A stretch of 64,000 nt of DNA, taken from the NCBI RefSeq assembly GCF_964340395.1, contig NC_135567.1, positions 5,176,899 through 5,240,898 of the forward strand, read 5' to 3'. Position numbers and translations under genes: made by a program. Shown one piece after another: positions 11,084-21,285 of the stretch. Under the pieces are notes generated by a model. It worked only from the letters and a program-made list of their open reading frames with translations. It was not told the origin of the DNA and made no database searches. Numbering within the stretch: the stretch's first letter is position 1; each line of letters starts with the position of its first letter. This DNA is from Glandiceps talaboti (Eukaryota; Hemichordata; Enteropneusta; Spengelidae).

Positions 11084-11465
11084 GTACTTGGTCAATGAGA
11101 CTGAAACTTGGTGAGATGTTTCTAGAAGTGCAACAACCAAATAGCAGTATATTTTGGTCAAAAATAATAACATCATCTACTAGGCAAGTGAGTAAACATT
11201 CACAAAGATAACAGGGATTCTTAGACAAGTGAACAAACATTCAAAAGGTGTATGCAAATATGCCTAGCAACAAAACCACGCCCATAGCAACAGCCAAATG
11301 ATCAATTATATTGCAAAGATAACATCAGGGATTCATAGACAAAAAACTGTACAATTGAGCTACAACGGAATTGGTGCTGTTTTTCAATATCACAACATTT
11401 CAACATGGGGGGGGGGGATTCCGTCAATTGTAGTGATTAAACAGCTTTAGGCAATAGGTTCATCT
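11084..11465 (-). mobile_element. HINE-like element, reverse orientation, with extended 5' segment
   Basis: Reading the minus strand, it starts near 11465 with CTGTTTAATCACTACAATTG. Then come GAAATGTTGTGATATTG and CAGCACCAATTCCGTTGTAG. The usual GGCTGTTGCTATGGGCGTGG core follows, and finally the CACTTCTAGAAACATCTCACC module. The first 90 bp match the sequence immediately upstream of the element at 14563. This family therefore either extends further 5' than TAGCACAACTG or inserted into another repeat. Confidence 0.6.
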
Positions 11466-12770
11466 CCATTTCAAATGTTTTACAGAGAAGATATGCATTA
11501 CTTTTTTAGGATTCATTGGAAGATTATTTGTGTGTGTACACTACGTTGGTTGACTACATTGCACATTTACTACATGTATAAAGGCATATACCTTCAAGTT
11601 ACATCAGCCTCTTTCCATGACTGTATTTGCCATGATTGAATTAGTGATTACTGAAATATATTTCTATTTTCTATAGGCACATTACTAACACCTATGTGTA
11701 CATCTTTTCTCAGGGTTCCTCAGAAGACGATAAAAGGCAGGGGTCCCGAGGGGTAGGGGGTCATTGCAGGTCACAGGGGCAAGGTAAAGAAGAGAGTAGT
11801 GGAAGGGGGGCATGGTGAAAACGGTGGTGGGACGGGTAGGAGAAAAAGCTGCAAATAACCTAATGGCAGAAATGTTAGAGCATGAAAGAAGGTAAACAAG
11901 ATTACATGTAAGACTTAGTACATAACTGTATATATTCATACTGTTGTATACTTAATTTTACAAAATCTCAACGACAGTGAGACTTGCAAAAAATATAAAG
12001 GAAATTGAACTGTGATTCTTCTTTGGAAATTTAACTTGTGAAGAATGTGATAATGCTAAGCTTTGAGAAGAGAATCTTACTTCACAAGAGCTTATTAGAC
12101 ATGTTAATGAAATAGTTCCTATTATTACACAAGTCAAGCTAGATTTGTGACGTTTCCCAATTTGTTTATATACAATGTAGTCTACAAAGTACCTTTTTCT
12201 GAGTACAGTGAATGGGCACTTGTCTAAGTTCAGTTTCAATTTCTGAATTCAAAGTTCCTTAAAGATAGTATAATATCATCCATGCCATAGCTTCATGTCA
12301 ATCATTGATGGAGTTCAATCCCATTTCATGAGAAATGACAGTATGTACATTTGTATATTTTTATTTTGATATGTATAGTGCTATATTCTGATCACAGTAA
12401 CTGTAGTATATATCTTATAGAATATGTAGCATGAATCCCTGACAATAAATACACTCAAGATCATAGTTTTTGAAAAATAAGTGTATGCACCACCATTACA
12501 ATTGAACCATTGATTTTTCATGCTTTGAATATGCAAAATACAGTATCAACAATCAAAATAATATTAATGTTTGAGTGGTCACCAAGTGTGCACCTACCAT
12601 CTATTTCGTATGGACTTTGCATACAATGCGGAGCAATAGGATGCCAAAATCACAAAATTATGCTAAGCTAGACAATACAGTTAGTCAAAAAGAAATGTGT
12701 TGCTCCCCTCATATCATTTCCTAAAATATACCCCCCCCAAACAATTTCCAACGAGCATTTGTCGGGTATG
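11466..12770. other. Unassigned AT-rich stretch
   Basis: It contains short unrecognised ORFs (11685-11939, 11958-12239) and a G-rich patch at 11740-11830. No repeat family, RNA gene or exon is supported. Confidence 0.4.
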
Positions 12771-12862
12771 ACTCAGCCCCCCCCCCCCCCCCACAATAGA
12801 TGTTTCCAGAGAATTGCCACAAGTCATGGTAGTGTGATGTATTAGATTGTATGAAATATAGT

Positions 12863-13810
12863 GGCAATGGCATTGTAGAACAACTGTATAATTGATTGAA
12901 CATTTGCATACATTATTTGAATGTTTATCTATTTGTCTATTAACCCCTTGTTATTTTTCAGTGATCATTTGGCTGTTGTCATGAAAGTGGTATAGTTGCT
13001 AGGCACATTTACAAACATTTTTGAATGTTATTCAATTCAATTGTCTATTAATACATGTCGTTATCTTTGCAATATACTGGATTGTTTGGTTGTTGCTATG
13101 GGTGTGGTCATGTTGCTAGGTACATTTACATACACTTGTCGAATGTTTTATTCAAATGTCTATATATCACTTTTGTTATCTTTGCAATATGCATGATCAT
13201 TTGGCTGTTGCTATGGGCATGTTGTTGTTGCTAGGTTCATTTGCATACATTTGCATACATTTTTTAAAATGTTGTTCACTTGTCTAAAAATACCTGTTGT
13301 CATCTTTGTGAAAAACACCACCGTTTGGCTGTTGCCATGGGTGTGGTCATGGTTGCTAAGGATATTTGCATACATTCTTTGAATGCTTACTCATTTGCCT
13401 ACCTGATGATGTTGTTATTTGACCAAAACACACTTCCATTTGGTTGTTGCTATGTCATTGTTGCGAGGGCAAAAATGTTTTACAGAATATCTGCAGAATA
13501 ACAATGCTAAGAACATTCCCACCAAATTTCAGGCCAAGCTGCCCTGTAGTTTTGGATTTTAACTTTTTTGACCAAAGATCATGATTTTGACCCAAAACTG
13601 GCTCTAAGTCGGCTAAATTGCATCGTATCCCAATACAAATTGACGCGCATATGTAAGTAATAGTTCATTATCCATTTACTAAGTATGAAAGAAATCTATC
13701 AATGAATGTCCAAGATATGACTCTGGACGCACGTACACATGCATGCACAGATGGACGGACAGAGCCCAATCTATAAGCCCCCATCCCAGACTACATCCGG
13801 CGGGGGCTGA
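12863..13810 (+). mobile_element. HINE-like element with a different CTGA-ended tail
   Basis: The 5' part belongs to the common family: GGCAATGGCATTGTAGAACAACTG, then four tandem GGCTGTTGCTATGGG modules. The 3' part is different: GGACGGACAGAGCCC, CTATAAGCCCCC, a short spacer, then CGGGGGCTGA. The AGCCCCC/GGGGGCT pair forms a hairpin and the element ends CTGA at 13810, again a CTRR end. A common-family 5' half joined to another tail suggests recombination or template switching between HINE families. Confidence 0.55.
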
Positions 13811-14562
13811 AAAGTGACATCCTCTTCTAATACACCTTTACGGAAAGGTACCCAAATGTTACTCAAAACGAGGCTAAAGGGGGCTGGACTATGTTGCGTT
13901 TGTAGCAGACCTCTTCAGCAATGGCGGCAGTGAATGTACCTGTGTTCTCTTGCTCTCGACAGTGTTGAGCTTATCATATGACATTGGGACGGATCATCTG
14001 TACAAGGCATAGGTAGAGCTAGCTTTGCCATCATTCTAGCATAAAACTAATATTGCATGTATGAGTGTGTGGCCGGGTGGCCAGAAACAGTACATTGTTT
14101 GTATAATGTTACATTGATTTTGGAATGTGTATATAACTATAAGCAAATACAACGGTTCCTACAGATCAAGCGGTGGCTGATGTTGTGCTATATATTAAAG
14201 AACTTGATGATTTCTGACTCCTGTACGTACATGCTACAAATGTTGTACATTATTACACTGTGTAGAAATGGATTTCTTGTCATCAGCTGATATCCATGAA
14301 ACAAATTTGTCTGTGAAAACGCAAATATATATGATGTAAATGTAGCGCTATCATACTTTAAAAACATGAAAGGTGTATTATATGTGTAATAGTTAATAAA
14401 GTGCTGATGAACAGATGGATGTATTCATGTTTGTTTGTCCTTGATTTGTTCTGTGTGACTGTGAAGTGAAGTGAATCAAACCTATTATCCAAAGCTGTTT
14501 AATCACTACAATTGACGGAATTTTCCCCCAATGTTGAAATGTTGAGATATTGAAAAACAGCA

Positions 14563-15461
14563 CCAATGGCGTCGTTGCACAACTGTACAGTTTTTAAAAA
14601 TGTTAATCCACATGCTGATCAATGCTAGGTGTAGGTGTTCATTTGCTGAACAGAATGATCATCCAGTTGCCTATCCAATCATGTTGTTATCTTTGCAATA
14701 TACATGATTATTTGCCTGTTGCCATGGGCGTGGTCTTGTTGCTAGGTAAATTTACATACATTTTTTGCATGTTTATTCAACTATCTATTCATCACTGTTG
14801 TTATCTTTGTGAAATACATGACTGTTTGGCTGGTGCTATGGGCGTGGTCATGGTTGCTAGGGCCAATTGTGTCAAAATCTGCACAATAACATTTTTAGAA
14901 ACATCTTACCAAGTTTCAGTATCATTGACCAAGTACTTTTTGAGATATTAATTTTTGACCAAAATTCACATGTTTACACCTAATTTGTATATTACTGATG
15001 AGATCATTATATGCTTAATAGTTTTTCATCTATACACCCACAGATGCATGAGTAGTTTTGGAATTATAGGTTTTTAACCAAAAAGTCACATTTTTAGCCC
15101 TAATCCGCATAATACTGAGGGAATCATGTCATGAACAAATCTTAATTTACTCACCCCTAAGAATGTTCTCACCAAATTTTATGCCAATCCGCCCAGTACA
15201 TTTGTAGTGTTTGAGTTTAAGGACCAAAAATCACATTGTTGACCCAAAACCCACATCTCTGATGCAATCATTTTCATTTGAACAATTTCCCACCTAGACA
15301 CCAAAAGTAACATGACCACCAAATATCAAAGCAATCAGTCCAGCAGTTTTTGACTTTAAGTTGTTCACACACACACACACACACACAGGCATACAGACAG
15401 ACAGACAGACACTTTACCATGCCTAGAGCACTACTGAACCTTATCAGTTCAGTTGTGCTAA
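14563..15461 (+). mobile_element. HINE-like element inserted in the THAP/TIR element
   Basis: The 5' end reads CCAATGGCGTCGTTGCACAACTG and the 3' end is the hairpin AGCACTACTGAAC...GTTCAGTTGTGCTAA at 15461. The core modules and the (CA)n(CAGA)n tract (15368-15411) are all present. The insertion lies between the left TIR half and the THAP ORF, so it is younger than its host element. Confidence 0.75.
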
Positions 15462-15489
15462 AAACGCTCTAAATGAAATTAATTGGAAA

Positions 15490-15765
15490 TTAGCTCTCCT
15501 TGGATTTGAATTTTCTCAATTCTGATGGATTTGCTTTGGCTTTCAAGTTTTTTCTCTCACAGAGACCAATCTTGTAGTCTGCTGGTACGAAGTGCGTTGA
15601 GCATACCCGGGAGTCTTTTGTCAACATAAAGTCGTCTGCTTGCCGCATTAGTAATTTCCACATCTGTCTCCTTCTGTTTCCTTTGGGAAACTGATGACAT
15701 GACACACCTGGACACTTGTCTGCTTGATTTGTACAACAAGCTGCAGCACAATACCACATTCCCAT
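15490..15765 (-). CDS. THAP-type zinc-finger domain ORF (fragment)
   Basis: The 91 residues begin MGMWYCAAACC and look like one complete THAP domain followed by a short basic tail. The C2CH ligands are C6, C11, C55 and H58 (in RVCSTHF). Supporting conserved positions are the FP pair in CHQFPKG (about 24-28), W36 and the F after H58. THAP domains are sequence-specific DNA-binding zinc fingers, found in host regulators and in P-element-type transposases. The ORF stops at 15490, only about 30 bp from the inserted HINE, and no transposase or coiled coil follows. Its first codons, and the sequence upstream of the ATG, lie in the left arm of the 64-bp palindrome. It may be a truncated transposon gene or a first exon. 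Confidence 0.65.
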   Translation of the reverse strand: MGMWYCAAACCTNQADKCPGVSCHQFPKGNRRRQMWKLLMRQADDFMLTKDSRVCSTHFVPADYKIGLCERKNLKAKANPSELRKFKSKES

Positions 15766-15870
15766 GGTTGTATATAATTCACTATCGATAAGTTTGTAAC
15801 CAATAGAAACTTATCGATAGTGAATTATATACAACCATGGGAATGTGGTATTGTGCTGCAGCTTGTTGTA
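15732..15870. repeat. Perfect 64-bp palindrome with 11-bp spacer
   Basis: The arms 15732-15795 and 15807-15870 are exact reverse complements, separated by GTAACCAATAG. Each arm contains the start of the THAP ORF (ATGGGAATGTGG onward) and about 35 bp upstream of it, including ACTATCGATAAG. The right arm therefore carries a second, mirror-image THAP start on the plus strand, which runs into a stop soon after the arm ends. Confidence 0.9.
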
Positions 15871-15993
15871 ACCAATACACAGGTTGCTAATGTAAACAAA
15901 AAAATTGCTTTCAAATGGTGGCACGTCTCTGAACTTTACCCCCTATAGCCTCGTTCTGATTAACATCTGGGTACCTTTCCGCAGAGGCGTATT

Positions 15994-16750
15994 CCCCTGA
16001 CCCACCCCCTTGTAATTACTGAAGGCTTCCTAATTTAACTTGCATCATAAGTGGGTTTGACTTCATAATTTTCATTTCAATTAGTTTTGCTTTTTAAAAC
16101 TATATACAATGGAATCTAGTTATACTGAAACAGAGTATTCTGGTTTGACAACATCTTATTGTCAGTCACAACAAAATTCCTACCAACATTACTACCTGGG
16201 GTACATTTCTTTCTATCAGATACCATATCATATCATACAAACAGAATGAAACTTTTCTAATTTTGATACTGAATTTCATCATAACAGGAGGCATACATGA
16301 TGGATGTGACTTATTTCAAAAGTAAGAGGTAACAATTTAATGCAGCTTATTCCTCATTTTTTGAAAAACACCCCCCCCTCCCCGTCTACTTTAGTATTTT
16401 TTCAGTGACTCCTCCGATTCCTCAGACCTCCCCAGGTCATAATGACTCCTCCCTAATAAAGTATAGTGAAAAGACTATCATTCATTTTCACTCGTGAACA
16501 ATTAAATTTAGTTTACTCAGAAGACAATAGTGGTCCTTCGAACAAGACTTTTAAAGTTATGTATATTGATCAGAACTTTAACCCGGCGTATCTCTGAAAT
16601 TACATGTCATGCAGGTTACGTACAATCATGAAATGGTTCCCTAGCAACCAAACTTTATGGAAACGGTTGTATTTTCTGGAGTTGTGTTCCCCTTTAATAT
16701 AAATTGGCAGTACACCCGTTAGCCATATATATGTATAAAATGTACACCAT
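15994..16750. other. Unassigned stretch
   Basis: No ORF or repeat that I can assign. A short C-run lies at 16370-16384. Confidence 0.4.
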
Positions 16751-16756
16751 ATGTAT

Positions 16757-16869
16757 TCATAAGTAATGTCCCCACCAAATACTAAGGCGATCGGTCAGAC
16801 GGACACACACACACACACACACATTTCACCATGCCTATAGCCCTACTGAACCTAGATCAGTTGTGCTAA
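16757..16869 (+). mobile_element. HINE-like tail fragment
   Basis: It contains CCCACCAAATACTAAGGCGA, a (CA)n tract, CATGCCTATAGCCCTACTGAAC and GATCAGTTGTGCTAA. Only the 3' end is present. Confidence 0.65.
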
Positions 16870-16971
16870 AAATGGTGACTCTCATATATACTGACAGTTG
16901 TGCATCAGTACATCCAGTAATGGTTGGCAAGAAAAACAATAACTGGTGTATTGTAATGTGATTCTGACACC

Positions 16972-17022
16972 CCCCCCCCCCCAAAAAAAAAAAAAAGAAA
17001 AAAAAAAAAAAAAAAAAAAAGA
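16972..17022. repeat. C-run followed by long A-run
   Basis: A simple C-run is followed by about 40 A with two G interruptions. It borders the repeat starting AACAAGCGACC, so it might be a retroposon poly(A) tail. Confidence 0.7.
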
Positions 17023-17540
17023 ACAAGCGACCTATCGGTCAGAATAGCTCCGCTGTTCTTTTTATCTTTTATTTTGGTAACATGTAGAAGCGGTTCAGTT
17101 GTTTAGCTCTTCACTATGCAGGTTTTTTTTAGCGATGTAATAAAGTGGTTAGTGGTTTCATATGATGTCTCACTATAAAACACATTTTACACGGAAAGTT
17201 GGTAAGATATTGTATTTTTATACCATAGTCACCATTTTATTTAAAAAATCAACTGTTATGAAAAATTACACAAAATCTCAAAAGTACATGTCATACATGT
17301 CATTCTTGTATTCAACCATTAACCTTCTGGTACATGTACATTACAATGAGTGTGTAGAATTAATGATACAAAAAATACTGATGGTCAAATCATTTTAAAG
17401 GCAGATGGAACACTACAAGCATGACGTGTACAATGATATTTTAAGCATAACAAATATCATAAGATAAATTTTAGACGTAAGTATTATTTACACACACACA
17501 GACACACACACATTTCACCATGCCTATAGCACTGCCAACT
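17023..17540 (+). repeat. Second copy of the AACAAGCGACC repeat
   Basis: It is collinear with 9094-9350 over about 260 bp. Beyond that it contains (CA)n and CATGCCTATAGCACTGCC, so this copy may end in a HINE-like tail without the final hairpin. Confidence 0.55.
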
Positions 17541-17934
17541 CTAGTTATTCCATGTTACAGAGAAATATCTTACTTAAAGACATCAAATTGGAATGAGTGT
17601 TTCATAGGAACTAGCTTAATTGGCAAAAAAATCATAGTGAATTAAGAGCAAAAAATGTTTGTTTTCAGTGAGCTGTTTTTTTATAATGACCAAGAAAAGA
17701 ACTATAAACATGAATATAAATGTGCATAAATCAGAAAATTCAAAATGTTTTGCTACATTTAAAAAAAAAATCCTTAGTTCTGAAAAATAACATGTTATTT
17801 GACAGCTCAATCAGGAGAATAAATGTGAATATGAAGAACTTCCAAAATTACTATTTTTTTGCAATTCTGGTAGTAGCTTAGACAACAATTTCCAACACAG
17901 GAATCGTTATATTATGAAAAAGTCTCTTTAATTT

Positions 17935-18068
17935 GAGTAGTATAAGAACTGATGAGACCAGCACCTTTGCTAGAAAACACAATACATGGAATGTCATGAC
18001 TTGAGTGTTAATGTCTGAGAGTATCATATCCTGGAAGTGTGGGCTTCCCATCAGTTCTTATACTACTA
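17935..18068. repeat. 134-bp element with 20-bp inverted repeats
   Basis: The arms 17935-17954 and 18049-18068 match at 19 of 20 positions around TAGTATAAGAACTGATG. The size and shape fit a very short MITE or a fold-back sequence. No target duplication is evident. Confidence 0.5.
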
Positions 18069-18109
18069 TAGGAGGCTGAAAGGTGGGACTTTCATAGGGA
18101 AGTTTTTTT

Positions 18110-19085
18110 TTCTTGGGTGGAGAAGGGAAGGGAGAATACAATAATATCTATTATCAGATTATATGGGAGAATAATAGAAAGGATTCGGGGGGGGGGGGGC
18201 TCTGAAACCCTTTCATAAGTTTCAAAATAATTCCCTAAAAAAAGTCCTGAGTTTGGGGTCACTATCAGAATACCAATAATTTCTAGGATCACAATTTCTG
18301 GGAAGAATTGGGGGCGAAAAAATAAGTCATGAGTTATAAGTTATGATATTTTTAGGTAATCTTTTTGAAAGGGTTTTGGGGGTCCAACCGAGATATGCAG
18401 AAACACAAATCGTACTTCACATTACTTTTTTTTCTGCTTCCTAAGATTTGTTTTCTCTCTCAATTTTAAATTTTGTGATGCCAGCCATTTTTAATTTGAC
18501 TGATATATGCAAATGTATTCCAATTTTTAGAAGAGCTTCCAGCTAAAATCAATTAGCAGGTGCTGAGAAACAATCATGCCAAATTTGGCACCTTTATGTA
18601 AATGATTTCCCGTAATTATAGCTGTTTTCAATGGTAATAGTGTCATTGGGAATGTTATCCATATACCTGGTACATAAATACATATATTCTAAAAAAGCTT
18701 ACAGGATAAAATCAATAAATTAATCTTAAGCATGATTCATGACAACATTATTGTTTTTCAGTTGGTTATTTTGCTGAAACATGATTTTTCAAGGTTGATG
18801 GCGATTATTTTGAATTTTACTGGTTTATGCAAATATTCAGGTGGACTCATATGCTCAAATCAATAAATAGATCCTTAGGAACATTCATGTCATATTTGGT
18901 GCTTTTATCCGGCATGTAACAATCAAGTTGCTAAGTCACCTGACTATTGTGCATACGAATATTCGATGCTCCTTTTTGCAGAAAAATGTCTTCCAAATAA
19001 GGGCGTCTTGCACGTTATTTATAAAAACTAACAAACAATTTAGTAATCTGAGAATTTTTGGAGATACAATCTCACCATAACAATA
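18110..19085. other. Unassigned stretch with diverged repeated modules
   Basis: Similar phrases recur around 18480-18610 and 18790-18910 (TTTATGCAAAT, AAATCAAT-A, CATG-CA-ATTTGG). This suggests a very old tandem-core element. There is no gene. A G-run is at 18187-18199. Confidence 0.35.
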
Positions 19086-19088
19086 ATA

Positions 19089-19090
19089 AC

Positions 19091-19166
<76 letters not shown>
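19089..19166. repeat. (TAA)n trinucleotide microsatellite
   Basis: About 25 uninterrupted TAA/AAT units. Confidence 0.95.
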
Positions 19167-19169
<3 letters not shown>

Positions 19170-19629
19170 TATGATGCAAGGATGTTTTATTTCACCAAGA
19201 AATGCTTTGGATTAGAGAATTAATTGTTCAAGCAACAGCAGAGTATGAACCATTTAGAGAATGAATTGTTCCAGGTCAACATAATCTTTGTAAATGATCT
19301 ATTTAAAGTACATTTGATTTTACCATTTGATGCATACAACCTTTCAGGTCAAAATAAGAACAAAAGTGTCTTACAGTATTTTAGATATCGTTGTAGTAAA
19401 GGGATACATGAAGATATCCAATACCATTATATGGACGTTGGTCATCCTTAATGTATTATGTGATTCTGTCTTTGGTAAGATACATCAGTTGTACATGTGG
19501 AATGATAACTATAGTACAGCTATGTCATGTTGTAAATATGAGTTCAAAGGTCAACTCTTCTAGGCCTTATACATCTCAAACTACAACTAATGATTGTCAG
19601 AATGAATCAAATTATCAGTTGGAGGGAGT

Positions 19630-19946
19630 GGTGGGATGAGTAAAAAGTATATGAAGTGTCGCAGAGGTATCAGTGCATATCATCACTTTAGATTGACTAA
19701 AGATGACCCTGGTGCTGTGTATGTAAATAAATCAATCTCTGATCCTGAGGAACGTGTGTATTTAGTAAAAAGGGGGGAGGGGTCACTTGGCCACCAACTG
19801 ATGAGAGTTTACCATCAGTGCTACCAGCTGGTGGACTCTCCAGACAGCAATACTGTGATCTACAGATCAAAGTACTGCTGTATGTAAGGGAACCATACAG
19901 GGGTAGTTTCTTCCCCATCACAGCTACACAGCTCGAGGAATAGCAT
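19630..19946 (+). pseudogene. Frameshifted fragment of an uncharacterised repeat-associated protein
   Basis: The first frame (19636 on) reads CRRGISAYHHFRLTKDDPG and then DPEERVYLVKRG. After the G-rich stretch near 19770-19780, a frame change continues it with WPPTDESLPSVLPAGGLSR and YCDLQIKVLLYVREPYRG, to a stop at about 19946. The YHHFR...DDPG...P-LPPAGLS pattern recalls a repetitive, uncharacterised family I associate with marine invertebrate genomes. This is from memory and not verified. No function is claimed. Confidence 0.35.
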
Positions 19947-20185
19947 AGAAACATTAACAAGTCTCTATCTAAAGTATTGTATCCATATTATGTCTTAATT
20001 GTTGCAGCTCATAATAGCAAACTAAGCATGTCTTACACTGAATGAAAATTTGAAGTCTTCACGCTTTGACTGTATTTTCAATACACAAATAAATTTGAAA
20101 TCTAAAAACAGCAATAATTTAGAAAATAGTGTATATTTCTATTTGTAGCATAAATATAAACAGAACTCTACAATATGTAAATACA

Positions 20186-20572
20186 ATCTGGTCAGTATTT
20201 CTATGTGTACAAGTGTAGACTGAAGTCTATGGTAATAGTCTAGTCAGTGAGTATTTCTATGTGTACAAGTGTAGACTGAAGTCTATGGTAATAGTCTAGT
20301 CAGTGAGTATTTCTATGTGTACAAGTGTAGACTGAAGTCTATGGTAATAGTCTAGTCAGTGAGTATTTCTATGTGTACAAGTGTAGACTGAAGTCTATGG
20401 TAATAGTCTAGTCAGTGAGTATTTCTATGTGTACTAGTGTAGACTGAAGTCTATGGTAATAGTCTAGTCAGTGAGTACTTCTATGTTTACAAGTGTAGAC
20501 TGAAGTCTATGGTAATAGTCTAGTCAGTGAGTATTTATATGTGTACAAGTGTAGACTATAGTGAATGTCTGG
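20186..20572 (+). repeat. 56-bp minisatellite, about 7 copies
   Basis: The unit contains GTATTTCTATGTGTACAAGT, then GTAGACTGAAGTCTATGGTA, then ATAGTCTAGTCAGTGA. Most copies are nearly identical; both edges are degenerate. GTAGACT-GAAGTCTA is a small palindrome inside each unit (TAGACT/AGTCTA). Confidence 0.95.
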
Positions 20573-20649
20573 TCTGTTAGTGTTTATTTGTACAAAAGTA
20601 GATTGCAGTCTACAATATCTATATTAATAGATTTGCAGTCTTACACATT

Positions 20650-21250
20650 ATGCATGCCATGCTAAGGTCAGGCAGGGCAAGCCCTGAATTCAATGGCAAA
20701 TTTGAAATTAATAGCAAATACAATGTAAATTACAATGATTTCCTTGTGTATGTAAAATTCAACTTGCAGTAAAGTAGGTCTTAGATTTGTATTTTCCTGA
20801 TTGATCTTGACTATGTCTTTCAAAACACAAAGTGTGTTGAGAGAGCACACTCAAGATCAACCAGCTAATATACCACTTGTAAGCTAACATTGGTCAAAGT
20901 GTAAACTTGTGATTTTGTCAACAATTGACTTCATCATTAGAAGCAATTTAGTTTGAAAAGAATATGAAATGTAGAAACTGACATTTGCTGACTCAGTACA
21001 GAGGTTTTGTATTATTGAAGAACCCAATATAGGCATGCTTTCTTTAGGGGATGGCCAACTTCATTCCATAAAAGGGATGTGCTACCTTGGTGACACAAGT
21101 ACTCATTTGAAGCATAATTATGAATACAATAATACAAACATTTCTGATTAAGTTCTCAAGAAATAAACTAGGTTTATTTGATATATTTTGAATTATTGCA
21201 AGTTGTTTATACACACAGACAGACACACAAACACGTAAACAGACAGACTT

Positions 21251-21285
<35 letters not shown>

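Larger units (their letters stand above)
13829..15993. mobile_element. TIR element carrying a THAP ORF, interrupted by a HINE
   Basis: The terminal inverted repeats are 55 bp long, at 13829-13883 and 15939-15993, and about 48 of 55 positions match. Both begin AATAC-CCT-T-CGGAAAGG and continue TACCCA-ATGTTA and AACGAGGCTA. Inside lie the HINE at 14563-15461, a THAP-domain ORF on the minus strand and a perfect 64-bp palindrome. Without the HINE the element is about 1.27 kb. THAP domains are found in P-element transposases, so a P-like element is a candidate. I see neither the catalytic part nor a clear 8-bp target duplication. Confidence 0.55.

Noticed and set aside
16835-17026. Phe-rich ORF
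   Set aside because: Translation of an A-run on the opposite strand; no gene.
18936-19169. Leu-rich ORF resembling a signal peptide
   Set aside because: It is the (TAA)n microsatellite read on the minus strand.
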